Below, piece after piece: positions 8,996 through 17,312 of a stretch of 34,550 nt of DNA. Position 1 is the first letter of the stretch, and the number at the start of each line of letters is the position of its first letter. The translations under genes and the position numbers were made by a program. The DNA comes from CAKVOD01 sp964489405 (GTDB taxonomy: Bacteria; Bacillota; Clostridia; Christensenellales; UBA1242): positions 1 to 34,550 of the forward strand of contig CAZAYL010000011.1 in NCBI GenBank assembly GCA_964489405.1, written 5' to 3'. Under the pieces are notes generated by a model. That model was not told where the DNA came from, ran no database searches, and saw only the letters and a program-made list of their open reading frames with translations.

Positions 8996-9271
8996 TCATT
9001 CATATGTGTATTTTTTTTCGCCGTCCTTTCCATAGCCGTAATACTCTCTAGCGTAGTCTTCAATATTTTCATTAATGTAATTATTTTTATTTTCGTAATA
9101 TTCGACTTGCTCACTAAGATTATCTAGTTCGGCTTGCAATTTATCTTGATTTGATTGTAGTATAGCGCGATTCACAAATTGGAATATTAAGCCGATAATC
9201 AATGCAACAAGCAGTAATGTTGCAAATATTGTGCCGACATTAATAATGGTACGAAGTTTTCGCTCGTTCAT
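8996..9271 (-). CDS. divIC: DivIC/FtsB-type septum formation initiator
   Basis: Division proteins of this family form part of the FtsL-DivIB-DivIC complex at the septum. The 91-residue product has a short cytoplasmic start, one membrane segment (about residues 8-33), a coiled coil (about 36-65, heptads such as LQAELDNLSEQVEYYENK) and the conserved family end IEDYAREYYGYGKDGEKKY. Two ATGs lie in frame. The AAGGAG box (9278-9283) touches the first ATG (9277) but is 6 nt before the second (9271), so I chose the second. It is third in yabP-yabQ-divIC, the gene order known from Bacillus subtilis. The SD box directly follows the yabQ stop codon. Confidence 0.85.
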   Translation of the reverse strand: MNERKLRTIINVGTIFATLLLVALIIGLIFQFVNRAILQSNQDKLQAELDNLSEQVEYYENKNNYINENIEDYAREYYGYGKDGEKKYTYE

Positions 9272-9283
9272 ATTCATCTCCTT

Positions 9284-9718
9284 TTATTTTTGTTTGCTAG
9301 ATGCCTTAGCAAAAGAGTGGTGGGTATTTTTTGTCCTTTGACATTTTTTAACTTGTCTAGTTTTTTTGTTTTTAGTGGACAATGTAATTATGTAATTATT
9401 TTTGACCTTAGTAAATATTTTTATAAAATAATTATATAACAATTTTTTAAAAGTTACAAGCGTTTTTGCAAAAAATATTTTTTCAATCAAAACGCCCATC
9501 AATAATCCTATACACAAAAAAAATCTAAACTTCCCTAAATTAAAGTAATGCACAAAAATAATAAATATAAGTCCGCCCATAATAAAAAAAATAAAATCAA
9601 AACATATTTTTTTAATATTTGAACTAAATCCGAAAAGGTCGTATATTATTTTTAGCAGTAATCCTAGCCAAATAAACGCAATGAATACATTAATTTGTCC
9701 ATATGTTTCAAAAAGCAT
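9284..9718 (-). CDS. yabQ: Spore cortex biosynthesis protein YabQ
   Basis: YabQ is a membrane protein of the mother cell needed for spore cortex formation in B. subtilis. This 144-residue protein has three or four hydrophobic helices (about 8-26, 41-60 and 66-86). It carries the family pattern of a helix followed by NLGKFRFFLCIGLLMGVLIE, which resembles the typical 'NxGxxRFYxFLGxxxGxLL' segment. The C-terminal 40 residues are basic and probably cytoplasmic. It is shorter than the B. subtilis protein. AAGGAG (9724-9729) overlaps the yabP stop and lies 5 nt before the ATG. Identification rests on the helix pattern plus the order yabP-yabQ-divIC. Confidence 0.8.
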   Translation of the reverse strand: MLFETYGQINVFIAFIWLGLLLKIIYDLFGFSSNIKKICFDFIFFIMGGLIFIIFVHYFNLGKFRFFLCIGLLMGVLIEKIFFAKTLVTFKKLLYNYFIKIFTKVKNNYIITLSTKNKKTRQVKKCQRTKNTHHSFAKASSKQK

Positions 9719-9727
9719 AAAATCTCC

Positions 9728-10012
9728 TTATTTCACAAATTTTTTGAGAAAATTGCTTTTATTTTTAGTATTACTATATTTTAGAGCCTTGATGTTTCCC
9801 CATATTTCGACAATGCCAGTTGCGACATCGATTTTTTGGACTTTCAAACTCTCGCCCTCAATACTCAAAACAAGTTTGCCAATATATAAAATCGCGCCTG
9901 TTTCAGTCGCACTTTCGACATTAGTAATCCCTGAAATTATCGTGCGATTTCTTGAAAAAATTTCAATTTTATGGTTATTTATATTTTCTATTTGTCCGTC
10001 AATATTATTCAT
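9728..10012 (-). CDS. yabP: Sporulation protein YabP
   Basis: YabP/YqfC-family protein of 94 residues, involved in spore coat/cortex assembly in the mother cell. The family pattern is clear: HKIEIFSRNRTIISGITNVE near the start, then LYIGKLVLSIEGESLKVQKI and EIWGNIKALKYS. YabP is favoured over its relative YqfC because yabQ and divIC follow directly. An AGAGG box (10021-10025) lies 8 nt before the ATG. The gene shares an intergenic region with the divergent gyrB promoter. Confidence 0.85.
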   Translation of the reverse strand: MNNIDGQIENINNHKIEIFSRNRTIISGITNVESATETGAILYIGKLVLSIEGESLKVQKIDVATGIVEIWGNIKALKYSNTKNKSNFLKKFVK

Positions 10013-10051
10013 AAAAAAAACCTCTTTTTAATGTATATTAAATTTGTTATT

Positions 10052-10081
10052 ATAATATGATAAAATGGCAAAAACAGTCAA
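10052..10081 (-). promoter_or_regulatory. Promoter of the yabP-yabQ-divIC operon
   Basis: On the minus strand, TTGACT (10076-10081) and TATTAT (10052-10057) are 18 bases apart. The -10 area also reads CATATTAT, close to the mother-cell sigma-E -10 box CATACAAT, so either housekeeping or sporulation control is possible. Confidence 0.5.
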
Positions 10082-10111
10082 GTTTTACAAATTAAAAACA
10101 TAGTAAAATGC

Positions 10112-10140
10112 TTGTAAAAATTGGACAATTGTGATATAAT
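10112..10140 (+). promoter_or_regulatory. gyrB promoter
   Basis: TTGTAA (10112-10117), a 17-base spacer, then TATAAT (10135-10140) preceded by TGA (extended -10). The predicted start is near 10147, giving a leader of about 85 nt. Confidence 0.75.
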
Positions 10141-10230
10141 ATTAGCAGTTAAATAAAGCATATTTTGCGAATAATTTTAGCGTAATTTTTGCAAAAAAAA
10201 TATCGTCGCAAATACAAAGGGAGTGTTATT

Positions 10231-12177
10231 ATGAGCGAAGAAAATAATCAAGAAAATCTTGAGGAACTTGAGCGCGAACTCAAACATTCAACAAAATATG
10301 ACGAAAGTGATATTCAAGTACTTGAAGGGCTTGATCCAGTGCGAAAACGCCCAGGAATGTACATCGGTTCGACAGATGAACGTGGTCTTCATCACTTAAT
10401 CATTGAAATCGTCGACAACTCTATCGACGAAGCACTTGCAGGCTACTGTGACAAGGTTCAAGTAACGATTCACGCAGATGGATCTGTGAGCGTTCGCGAC
10501 AATGGGCGTGGTATTCCAACAGGAATGCATAAATCGGAGCATAAATCAGCAGTCGAAGTTGTCTTGACAAAATTACACGCGGGTGGTAAATTCGGCGGTA
10601 ATGGGTACAAAATTTCAGGTGGATTGCACGGCGTGGGACTTTCGGTCGTCAACGCGCTTTCTACTTGGCTTAAAGCAGATATTTATCAAAATGGAAAGCA
10701 TTATTTTCAAGAATATCGCAAAGGCACACCGCTTGCACCACTTGCAGTTGTTGGAGATACGCAAGAACGTGGAACGGAGATTAGTTTCTTCCCCGATACT
10801 GAGATTTTCGAAACAATTGATTTCAATTATGAAACATTAAAAAATCGCTTTAGAGAAATTGCATTTTTGAACAAAGGTTTGACAATTGAACTTATTGACG
10901 AGCGTTCTAACCAAAACGTTACTTATTGCTTTGCGGGTGGTATCAAAGAGTTTGTTTCACAACTTGTCAAGGGAAAAGAAAGTCTATTTCAAGATGTTCT
11001 GTATTTGCAAAAGGTTGCAAGCAATTATGAAGTTGAAATTTGTATGCAATATACTAACACGTATAATGAGGCAATTCATTCATACGCAAACAATATCAAC
11101 ACAATTGAGGGCGGAACACATTTACAAGGATTTAAGAACAGTCTAACAAAAATCATTAATGACTATTCAATTGCGAATAAAATTATCAAAGACGATGAAA
11201 AGCTTTCGGGCGATGATGTTCGTGAGGGGTTGACCGCAGTTATCAGTGTAAAACTTACAAATCCACAATTTGAAGGGCAAACCAAAACAAAGCTTGGAAA
11301 TTCGGAGATGCGTGGTTATGTCGAAAAGGTAATGACCGAAGGGCTCGGCACGTATCTAGAAGAAAACCCTGCTATTGCACGTGAGCTTGTTATGCGTTGT
11401 GTTACCGCGCAAAAAGCACGAGATGCCGCACGCAATGCTCGCGACTTGACGCGCAGAAAAAGCATTTTGGAACACACAACTCTCCCGGGGAAATTGTCCG
11501 ATTGTACCGACCGTGACCCCAAAAACTGTGAAATTTACCTTGTTGAGGGAGATAGTGCAGGTGGAACGGCAAAACAAGGACGAGATAGGCGTTTCCAAGC
11601 TATTTTACCTTTGCGTGGTAAAATTTTGAATGTTGAAAAGGCAAGAACAAATAGAATTTTTGAAAACAACGAAATCAAGAGTATGATAACCGCATTTGGA
11701 TGTGGTATCCACGAGCAGTATAATGAAAGTAAATTGCGCTATCACAAGATTATTTGTATGACCGATGCTGATGTTGATGGTAGCCATATTAGAATATTGA
11801 TGCTAACATTTTTCTTTAGATTTATGCGCCCACTCATTACACAAGGGCACGTCTATATAGCACAACCCCCACTTTATAAGGTAGCAAAAGGAAAGGATGA
11901 AAAATATTTTTATACCGATGAAGATTTAAATGCGTATCTAGCAACAATTGACCAAAAAGGAATTGAAATACAACGCTACAAAGGTCTTGGGGAAATGAAC
12001 GCCGAGCAACTATGGTCAACAACTATGAATCCTGAAACGCGCATTTTGAAAAAGGTAACAATGGAAGACGCCGAAACGGCGGAAAAAATATTTGACTTAC
12101 TAATGGGCGAAAATCCTGAATTAAGGCGTGAGTTTATTCAAGAAAATGCAAAATTTGTAAAAGACCTAGATATCTAA
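10231..12177 (+). CDS. gyrB: DNA gyrase subunit B
   Basis: ATPase subunit of gyrase, which introduces negative supercoils together with GyrA. The GHKL ATPase motifs are present (IEIVDNSIDEAL, RDNGRGIP, GGLHGVGLSVVNALS, and the QTKTKLGN switch). The TOPRIM residues are E439 in EGDSAGG and D512, D514 and D516 in DADVDG. LPLRGKILNVEKA and QRYKGLGEMNAEQLW identify GyrB rather than ParE. The 648-residue length is normal for Gram-positives. ATG 10231 follows AAAGGGAG (10216-10223) by 7 nt; an upstream in-frame TTG at 10189 lacks such a site. gyrA follows after 125 nt. Confidence 0.97.
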   Translation: MSEENNQENLEELERELKHSTKYDESDIQVLEGLDPVRKRPGMYIGSTDERGLHHLIIEIVDNSIDEALAGYCDKVQVTIHADGSVSVRDNGRGIPTGMHKSEHKSAVEVVLTKLHAGGKFGGNGYKISGGLHGVGLSVVNALSTWLKADIYQNGKHYFQEYRKGTPLAPLAVVGDTQERGTEISFFPDTEIFETIDFNYETLKNRFREIAFLNKGLTIELIDERSNQNVTYCFAGGIKEFVSQLVKGKESLFQDVLYLQKVASNYEVEICMQYTNTYNEAIHSYANNINTIEGGTHLQGFKNSLTKIINDYSIANKIIKDDEKLSGDDVREGLTAVISVKLTNPQFEGQTKTKLGNSEMRGYVEKVMTEGLGTYLEENPAIARELVMRCVTAQKARDAARNARDLTRRKSILEHTTLPGKLSDCTDRDPKNCEIYLVEGDSAGGTAKQGRDRRFQAILPLRGKILNVEKARTNRIFENNEIKSMITAFGCGIHEQYNESKLRYHKIICMTDADVDGSHIRILMLTFFFRFMRPLITQGHVYIAQPPLYKVAKGKDEKYFYTDEDLNAYLATIDQKGIEIQRYKGLGEMNAEQLWSTTMNPETRILKKVTMEDAETAEKIFDLLMGENPELRREFIQENAKFVKDLDI

Positions 12178-12268
12178 TTTAATAATACATTAGAATATAT
12201 CAAAAAATAGGATATTTATAGCAAAATAGATATTAATTTTCAAATAGCAATATTGTTAACAAAGTAGT

Positions 12269-12292
12269 ATGCAATGCAAGTTTACATTGCGT
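12269..12292 (+). promoter_or_regulatory. Hairpin touching the gyrA ribosome binding site
   Basis: ATGCAATG (12269-12276) and CATTGCGT (12285-12292) pair over 8 bp (one G-U) with an 8-nt loop. The hairpin ends exactly where GGAG (12293-12296) starts, so it may adjust gyrA translation or protect an RNA end. A 10-bp perfect palindrome, TTGTTAACAA (12253-12262), lies just upstream. No convincing separate gyrA promoter was seen. Confidence 0.4.
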
Positions 12293-12302
12293 GGAGAAAA
12301 AT

Positions 12303-15011
12303 ATGGATAATGAAGAAATAATTAACACAAATTCAACTCAAAGAATAGTTGAAGTTGATGTTGAAACAGAAATGAAGAAAGCTTTTATGGACTATGCGAT
12401 GGCTGTCAATGTGTCTCGCGCAATTCCTGACGTTCGCGACGGATTGAAACCCGTTCATAGACGCATTCTATTCAGTATGGGAGAGCTTAATTTATTCAAT
12501 GATAAGCCCTACAGAAAGTGTGCAAGAATTGTTGGTGATGTTCTTGGTAAATATCATCCACACGGCGATTCAGCAGTGTATGACGCCTTAGTTCGTTTGG
12601 CACAAGATTTCTCAATTCGTTGTCCGCTCGTTGATGGCCACGGGAACTTTGGTTCAGTCGATGGCGATGGTGCAGCGGCAATGAGATACACAGAAGCACG
12701 TTTGTCAAAAATTGCTAGTGAGATGCTTCGCGATTTGGAAAAGAATTGTGTAGATTTTTATCCAAACTTCGATGGAACAATTATGCAACCCACAGTCTTG
12801 CCAAGTAGATTCCCAAATTTGCTAGTAAATGGCTCAGATGGTATCGCCGTCGGTATGGCGACAAATATCCCGCCACACAATCTTGGCGAAGCTATTGATT
12901 GCGTCGTCGCGATGATTGACAATCCCGACATTTCAGTTGATGAACTTATTGAGATTATGCCTGCACCCGACTTCCCAACGGGGGGCATAATTATGGGGCG
13001 TAGCGGTATTCGTCAAGCATATAAAACAGGGCGGGGCGGTATTGTTGTTAGAGCCAAAGCCGATATTGAAGAAGACGGAAACAAAAGCCGTATTGTAGTT
13101 ACCGAAATTCCGTATCAAGTCAACAAAGCACGTCTTGTCGCGCAAATTGCAGATTTGGTCAAAAATAAAAAGATTGATGGCATTTCAGACATTCGTGAGG
13201 AATCCGACCGCGATGGTATGCGCGTCGTTATTGAAGTCAAAAAAGAAGCCAACGCTGAAATTGTCTTAAACCTACTATACAAACACAGCAACTTGCAAGT
13301 TAGCGACGGCATCATAATGCTTGCGCTTGCGGATGGCGAACCTAAGATTATGAACTTGCGCGAAATTTTATATTACTATCTCAAACATCAAAGAGAAGTA
13401 ATTTTACGCCGTACACAATACGAATTAGAAAAAGCACAGGAAAAAGAACATATCATTGAAGGTTTAGTAACAGCGCTTGCAAATATTGACGAAGTAATTA
13501 GAATAATTAAGCAATCAGTTGATAAAGCGGAAGCAGGGCGCAATTTGCGTGAGAGTTTCTTACTCAGCGAAAAGCAAAGCACCGCGATTTTGGAAATGCG
13601 TTTGCAAAGATTGACAAGCCTTGAAGTTGAAAAATTGCGCAAAGAATTGGCAGATTTGAAAGCGCTAATTGCCGAATTAAAGAGCATTATTGAAAGTCCA
13701 CAAAAGATAGATGCCATTATTCGTAAGGAAATACTTGAAATCAAAGACAAGTATAGTACACCACGCCGTACGCAAATTAGTATTGATTATGGCGACATTG
13801 ATATCGAAGATTTGATTCCAAAAGAAGAAGTCGTCATTTCAATGACACGTGAAGGATATATCAAACGTCTTGCTCTTAGCGAATATAAATCACAAAATAG
13901 GGGCGGAATTGGAGTTATTGGGCATAAGCCAAAAGAAGAAGATTTTGTTGACAGTATGCTAATTACAAACTCACATAGCGATTTATTCTGTTTCTCAAAC
14001 AAAGGACGCGTCTATAGTATGCGTGCATTCGAAATTCCTGAAGCACAAAAAACTGCAAAAGGGAGAGCGATGGTCAATCTTTTGAGCCTAGCGCAAGATG
14101 AGAAAATCACGGCAATTATTTCTGTCGAAGACCGCACAAGCGGGTATTTAGTTATGGCAACTCGCAACGGACTCATTAAGAAAACTCCATTGCGTGAATT
14201 TGAAAGAATTAATCGTAATGGTAAATATGCAATCACACTTATTGGAGATGACGAATTAATCGGCGTAGCACTCAGCGACGGCACAAAGCAAGTTTTGATT
14301 GCAAGTAATGGTGGGCGTTGTATAAGATTTAACGAAAGCAGTGTTCGTCCATCGGGACGCACATCTCGTGGTGTCCGCGCAATGCGCTTGCGTGACGATG
14401 CCAAAGTCGTCGATATGGCGATTGTCGACGAAAACGACTATGTTTTGGTAGTTTCTGAACTTGGGATTGGCAAACGTCTCAAAGTTTGCGAAATTCGCAG
14501 AACAGCACGCGCTGGGCAAGGCGTCAAAGCGGGGAGATTTAACACCAAAACTGGTAAACTTGTTTGTATGAAAAAGATTACTGAAGACAACGATGTTATG
14601 CTCGTAACCGTCAACGGCACTGTTATGCGCACGCACGCTGACCAAATTTCTATCGTTGGACGTATGACTTATGGCGTTCGTATTATGAACATCAAGAAAG
14701 ATAATATAGTCGTCAGTGTCGGCGTTACAGTCAAAGAGAGTGAAGATGAAGAATCTCACGCGAGATTTGAAGCTGTTGAAGAAAATGATGGGCTCATTGA
14801 ATCCGACGACGATGAAGATGAAGTAATTGAGAATGATGAAGTGCGACCAAATTTAGGGGACGAAATTGAAAGTGTTCGTGATGACGAGGAATTTGATGAA
14901 GAAAATGAATTTTTAAACAAAAAATTGAGTGTAGATGACCTTGACATTGATTTAGATGATAGTGAAGAAAGTGAAGCATATTCAAACTCTCCAATTGACG
15001 ATGAAGAATAA
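12303..15011 (+). CDS. gyrA: DNA gyrase subunit A with a long acidic tail
   Basis: Subunit that cuts and rejoins DNA. The catalytic tyrosine is Y129 in AAMRYTEARL. The quinolone-determining stretch HPHGDSAVYDALV keeps Ser and Asp at the two main resistance positions, i.e. susceptible-type residues. The C-terminal beta-pinwheel has a GyrA box, QNRGGIG (531-537), which separates it from ParC. ATG 12303 follows GGAG (12293-12296) by 6 nt; in-frame GTG 12291 would overlap that site. Of the 902 residues, roughly the last 95 form a very acidic Asp/Glu-rich tail, much longer than usual. The gene forms a unit with gyrB and ends in a strong terminator. Confidence 0.97.
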   Translation: MDNEEIINTNSTQRIVEVDVETEMKKAFMDYAMAVNVSRAIPDVRDGLKPVHRRILFSMGELNLFNDKPYRKCARIVGDVLGKYHPHGDSAVYDALVRLAQDFSIRCPLVDGHGNFGSVDGDGAAAMRYTEARLSKIASEMLRDLEKNCVDFYPNFDGTIMQPTVLPSRFPNLLVNGSDGIAVGMATNIPPHNLGEAIDCVVAMIDNPDISVDELIEIMPAPDFPTGGIIMGRSGIRQAYKTGRGGIVVRAKADIEEDGNKSRIVVTEIPYQVNKARLVAQIADLVKNKKIDGISDIREESDRDGMRVVIEVKKEANAEIVLNLLYKHSNLQVSDGIIMLALADGEPKIMNLREILYYYLKHQREVILRRTQYELEKAQEKEHIIEGLVTALANIDEVIRIIKQSVDKAEAGRNLRESFLLSEKQSTAILEMRLQRLTSLEVEKLRKELADLKALIAELKSIIESPQKIDAIIRKEILEIKDKYSTPRRTQISIDYGDIDIEDLIPKEEVVISMTREGYIKRLALSEYKSQNRGGIGVIGHKPKEEDFVDSMLITNSHSDLFCFSNKGRVYSMRAFEIPEAQKTAKGRAMVNLLSLAQDEKITAIISVEDRTSGYLVMATRNGLIKKTPLREFERINRNGKYAITLIGDDELIGVALSDGTKQVLIASNGGRCIRFNESSVRPSGRTSRGVRAMRLRDDAKVVDMAIVDENDYVLVVSELGIGKRLKVCEIRRTARAGQGVKAGRFNTKTGKLVCMKKITEDNDVMLVTVNGTVMRTHADQISIVGRMTYGVRIMNIKKDNIVVSVGVTVKESEDEESHARFEAVEENDGLIESDDDEDEVIENDEVRPNLGDEIESVRDDEEFDEENEFLNKKLSVDDLDIDLDDSEESEAYSNSPIDDEE

Positions 15012-15100
15012 AAAAAGCACATTACATAAATAAAATGATTTTCAAAAGTTATGTGTATAAAATGTAACTTACAAAAAAAATAATTATGTAAATTGATAGT

Positions 15101-15151
15101 AGAATTTAGTTTGAAAAATTTTAAAAAATTCGAACTAAATTCTTTTTTTTT
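15101..15151 (+). terminator. gyrBA terminator
   Basis: A 15-bp stem (arms 15101-15115 and 15129-15143, one G-U pair) is followed by nine Ts. It lies about 90 nt after the gyrA stop. The rest of the interval to the next promoter (15152-15259) shows no gene. Confidence 0.88.
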
Positions 15152-15259
15152 GTTTATTCTACGCCAATAGTTGGGGTTTTATTTATGTTCGAATAAAAGT
15201 GAAAAAATAATACAATAAAACAAAAAGATAAAATTTTACAAAACATTGTCGAAAACAGT

Positions 15260-15287
15260 TTGAAAATAAGATATTTTTTGGTATAAT
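15260..15287 (+). promoter_or_regulatory. Promoter of the four-helix membrane protein gene
   Basis: TTGAAA (15260-15265), a 16-base spacer, then TATAAT (15282-15287) with an upstream TGG (extended -10). The start codon is about 15 nt past the predicted transcription start. Confidence 0.7.
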
Positions 15288-15307
15288 CATCACAAGGAGA
15301 TTTTGTT

Positions 15308-16003
15308 ATGCAAAAGTATAATGCTTTAAAAAATATCTTTTTTGTTCGTGGCAAAAAAGAGTGGGCAAAGTGCTATGAAAGAACAGATTTTTGGGTTACA
15401 ATTATGGCGGGGGTATGTTTGTTGCTTTCGTATGTACTTGCTAGATATGTTGATGGACGCGGAATAGGGACGACATATGCGCAAGCGTGGAGATTGACTG
15501 CAGGCAACTGGGCGCTTGTAACGTGTGGAATTCTGTCTGGGCTTTGTGGTTTATATATTATGATTATAAACTTGTTTTTTAGAAATAGTGCGGTGCTTTC
15601 GGGCATAAATATTGCACTAGGAATATTTATCGCAATTTTATTCGTTATGGAATATATGATTCTCAAGAAAGTCGGCTTTGATAGTAGTGGCACAAAAGTC
15701 ATTTTGTCGAACAATGCGGGAATTGGATTTTTCCTTGGAATAGTGGGCGCGTTTTTATTCACGGGGCTTGAATTTTACAAACTTGGAGCACAAGGATACT
15801 ACACGACGGAAGAAATAGAGAAAGAAAAAGAAAATGCTGGCGTGAAAATTGTTGACGGAATAGTGCTTATCGACGGGGAAGCAATAGATACTAAAATTGA
15901 AAATGGAAACGAAATAATAGTTGAAGAAATTCCTGAAAATGCCGAAATTGAATCTGCACAAGCAGAAGAAAAAAGCGAAATGCCAGAAAACGAACAAGAA
16001 TAG
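15308..16003 (+). CDS. Four-helix membrane protein with an acidic C-terminal tail, function unknown
   Basis: I do not recognise this 231-residue protein. It has four likely membrane segments (about residues 27-47, 67-91, 95-117 and 135-157). The basic N-terminus (KNIFFVRGKKEWAK) suggests it starts inside the cell. From about residue 165 on, the tail is hydrophilic and Glu-rich and should also be cytoplasmic; it contains a short hydrophobic stretch, VKIVDGIVLIDGEAI. AAGGAG (15294-15299) lies 8 nt before the ATG. It has its own promoter and a terminator behind it, so it is probably transcribed alone. Confidence 0.85.
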   Translation: MQKYNALKNIFFVRGKKEWAKCYERTDFWVTIMAGVCLLLSYVLARYVDGRGIGTTYAQAWRLTAGNWALVTCGILSGLCGLYIMIINLFFRNSAVLSGINIALGIFIAILFVMEYMILKKVGFDSSGTKVILSNNAGIGFFLGIVGAFLFTGLEFYKLGAQGYYTTEEIEKEKENAGVKIVDGIVLIDGEAIDTKIENGNEIIVEEIPENAEIESAQAEEKSEMPENEQE

Positions 16004-16059
16004 GATAAATTCGGGCAAATAAAATTTTTTGTCGACAAATTTTTGATTTTGTATGTACT

Positions 16060-16085
16060 AAAAGGGCAATTAATGCTCTTTTTTT
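16060..16085 (+). terminator. Terminator after the four-helix membrane protein gene
   Basis: AAAAGGGCA (16060-16068) pairs with TGCTCTTTT (16074-16082, one G-U) around a 5-nt loop, and three further Ts follow. The hddA promoter starts immediately downstream. Confidence 0.8.
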
Positions 16086-16087
16086 AA

Positions 16088-16115
16088 TTGCATACTGAAC
16101 ATATTGTGTTATAAT
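16088..16115 (+). promoter_or_regulatory. Promoter of the HddA-type kinase gene
   Basis: TTGCAT (16088-16093), a 16-base spacer, and TATAAT (16110-16115) preceded by TGT (extended -10). The start codon at 16149 lies about 27 nt past the predicted transcription start. Confidence 0.7.
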
Positions 16116-16148
16116 ATATTGGTTTATATTATTAATAAGGAGATGAAT

Positions 16149-17180
16149 ATGCAAATTAGAAGTAGAGCGCCGTTGCGCATCGGGCTTGCAGGTGGTGGAA
16201 CCGACTTGCCAAGTTATAGCGATGTTTTTGGCGGTGCTGTATTTAATGCAACGCTTGGTATGTATGCATATTGTAGTATAATACCCACAACGAATGGACG
16301 CATTAAAATTGAAGCTTACGACAACAACAATTCACTTGATACGCAAAGTGTTCCAAAATTTGAAATAAATGATGAAAATTTGATTTTACATAAGGGAATA
16401 TATAATCGTATCGTCAAAGATTTTAACAATGGGCAACCACTGTCATTCGAGATGAGCACAAGTAATGATGCACCGATTGGTTCGGGACTTGGGACATCAT
16501 CGACAATGGTTGTTGCTATTTTAGAAGCATATGATAGGTGGTTAGGCCTTGGGCTTGACAATTATACAAAGGCGCAATTAGCGTATGACATTGAACGCAA
16601 TGATCTTAAGTTGTCCGGTGGGAAACAAGACCAATACTCGGCAGTCTTTGGGGGGTTCAACTTAATGGAATTTAAAATTGACAAATCAACTGTTGTCAAT
16701 CCTTTGCGAGTTAGTAAGGACGTGATTAACGAACTTGAATGTTCGTTGTTGCTATATTATAGTGGAAAGAGTAGGAGTTCGGCGAGTATAATTGATGAAC
16801 AAATTAAGAATACCAAGTCAAACAACGAAAAGACAATGGATGCTATGCATAATTTAAAGAAACACGCCTATAAAATGAAAGATAGTATTATAACGGGGAA
16901 TATTTGTGGGTTTGCGGAGCTCTTGCGTGAGGGGTGGGAGAATAAGAAACGCACGTCCTCAATTATTTCAAATATTGAGTTAGAGCAAACAATCAATTTT
17001 GCTATGCAAAATGGGGCTGAAGCGGTCAAAGTCTCTGGTGCTGGTGGCGGTGGCTTTTTGATGCTTTATTGCAATCCTATGAATAGACAAAAATTAATTG
17101 ATGCAATGCAGACTTTGAAAGGGAAAATATATCCTGTCAAATTTTCCAAAATTGGAGCAGAAAGTTGGATTGTAAAATAA
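16149..17180 (+). CDS. hddA: GHMP kinase, D-glycero-D-manno-heptose 7-phosphate kinase type
   Basis: GHMP kinases phosphorylate small sugars; HddA makes heptose 1,7-bisphosphate for GDP-heptose, a precursor of surface glycans. The 343-residue protein shows the family start RSRAPLRIGLAGGGTDLPSY, the ATP-binding motif PIGSGLGTSS (109-118), DQYSAVFGGFNLMEF, and the third motif SGAGGGG (296-302). Its general pattern matches HddA proteins known from Campylobacter and Gram-positive S-layer pathways. AAGGAG (16137-16142) touches the first ATG (16143) and is 6 nt before the second (16149), so I chose the second. No other heptose genes (gmhA, gmhB, hddC) or glycosyltransferases are nearby, so the exact substrate is uncertain. 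Confidence 0.8.
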   Translation: MQIRSRAPLRIGLAGGGTDLPSYSDVFGGAVFNATLGMYAYCSIIPTTNGRIKIEAYDNNNSLDTQSVPKFEINDENLILHKGIYNRIVKDFNNGQPLSFEMSTSNDAPIGSGLGTSSTMVVAILEAYDRWLGLGLDNYTKAQLAYDIERNDLKLSGGKQDQYSAVFGGFNLMEFKIDKSTVVNPLRVSKDVINELECSLLLYYSGKSRSSASIIDEQIKNTKSNNEKTMDAMHNLKKHAYKMKDSIITGNICGFAELLREGWENKKRTSSIISNIELEQTINFAMQNGAEAVKVSGAGGGGFLMLYCNPMNRQKLIDAMQTLKGKIYPVKFSKIGAESWIVK

Positions 17181-17197
17181 AGTTGTGATTAATATAT

Positions 17198-17253
17198 AAA
17201 AGTGCAAGAAAAGCACGTGGAACAATTACGCGTTGCAAATTCTTGCATTTTTT
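17198..17253 (+). terminator. Terminator after hddA
   Basis: TGCAAGAA (17203-17210) pairs with TTCTTGCA (17240-17247), extended by AAAA/TTTT with one bulged G and followed by six Ts. The 29-nt loop can form a further small stem. It probably also helps to end the convergent DUF378 transcript. Confidence 0.75.
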
Positions 17254-17312
17254 ATAAATTTCAATGTGAGCAACAAATATTTAGACATAATACGTCGAAT
17301 TTTTATTTATAT

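Noticed and set aside
8840..9127. A 95-codon plus-strand reading frame near divIC
   Set aside because: It is opposite divIC, starts in the T tail of a terminator and is rich in Phe/Ile as expected from the reverse complement of a coiled coil and AT-rich DNA.
10013..10230. Replication origin near gyrB
   Set aside because: I noticed no DnaA-box cluster and no dnaA or dnaN gene; the gap is explained by two divergent promoters.
10231..15011. Topoisomerase IV (parE-parC) instead of gyrase
   Set aside because: The motif LPLRGKILNVEKA in the B subunit and a GyrA box QNRGGIG in the A subunit favour gyrase.
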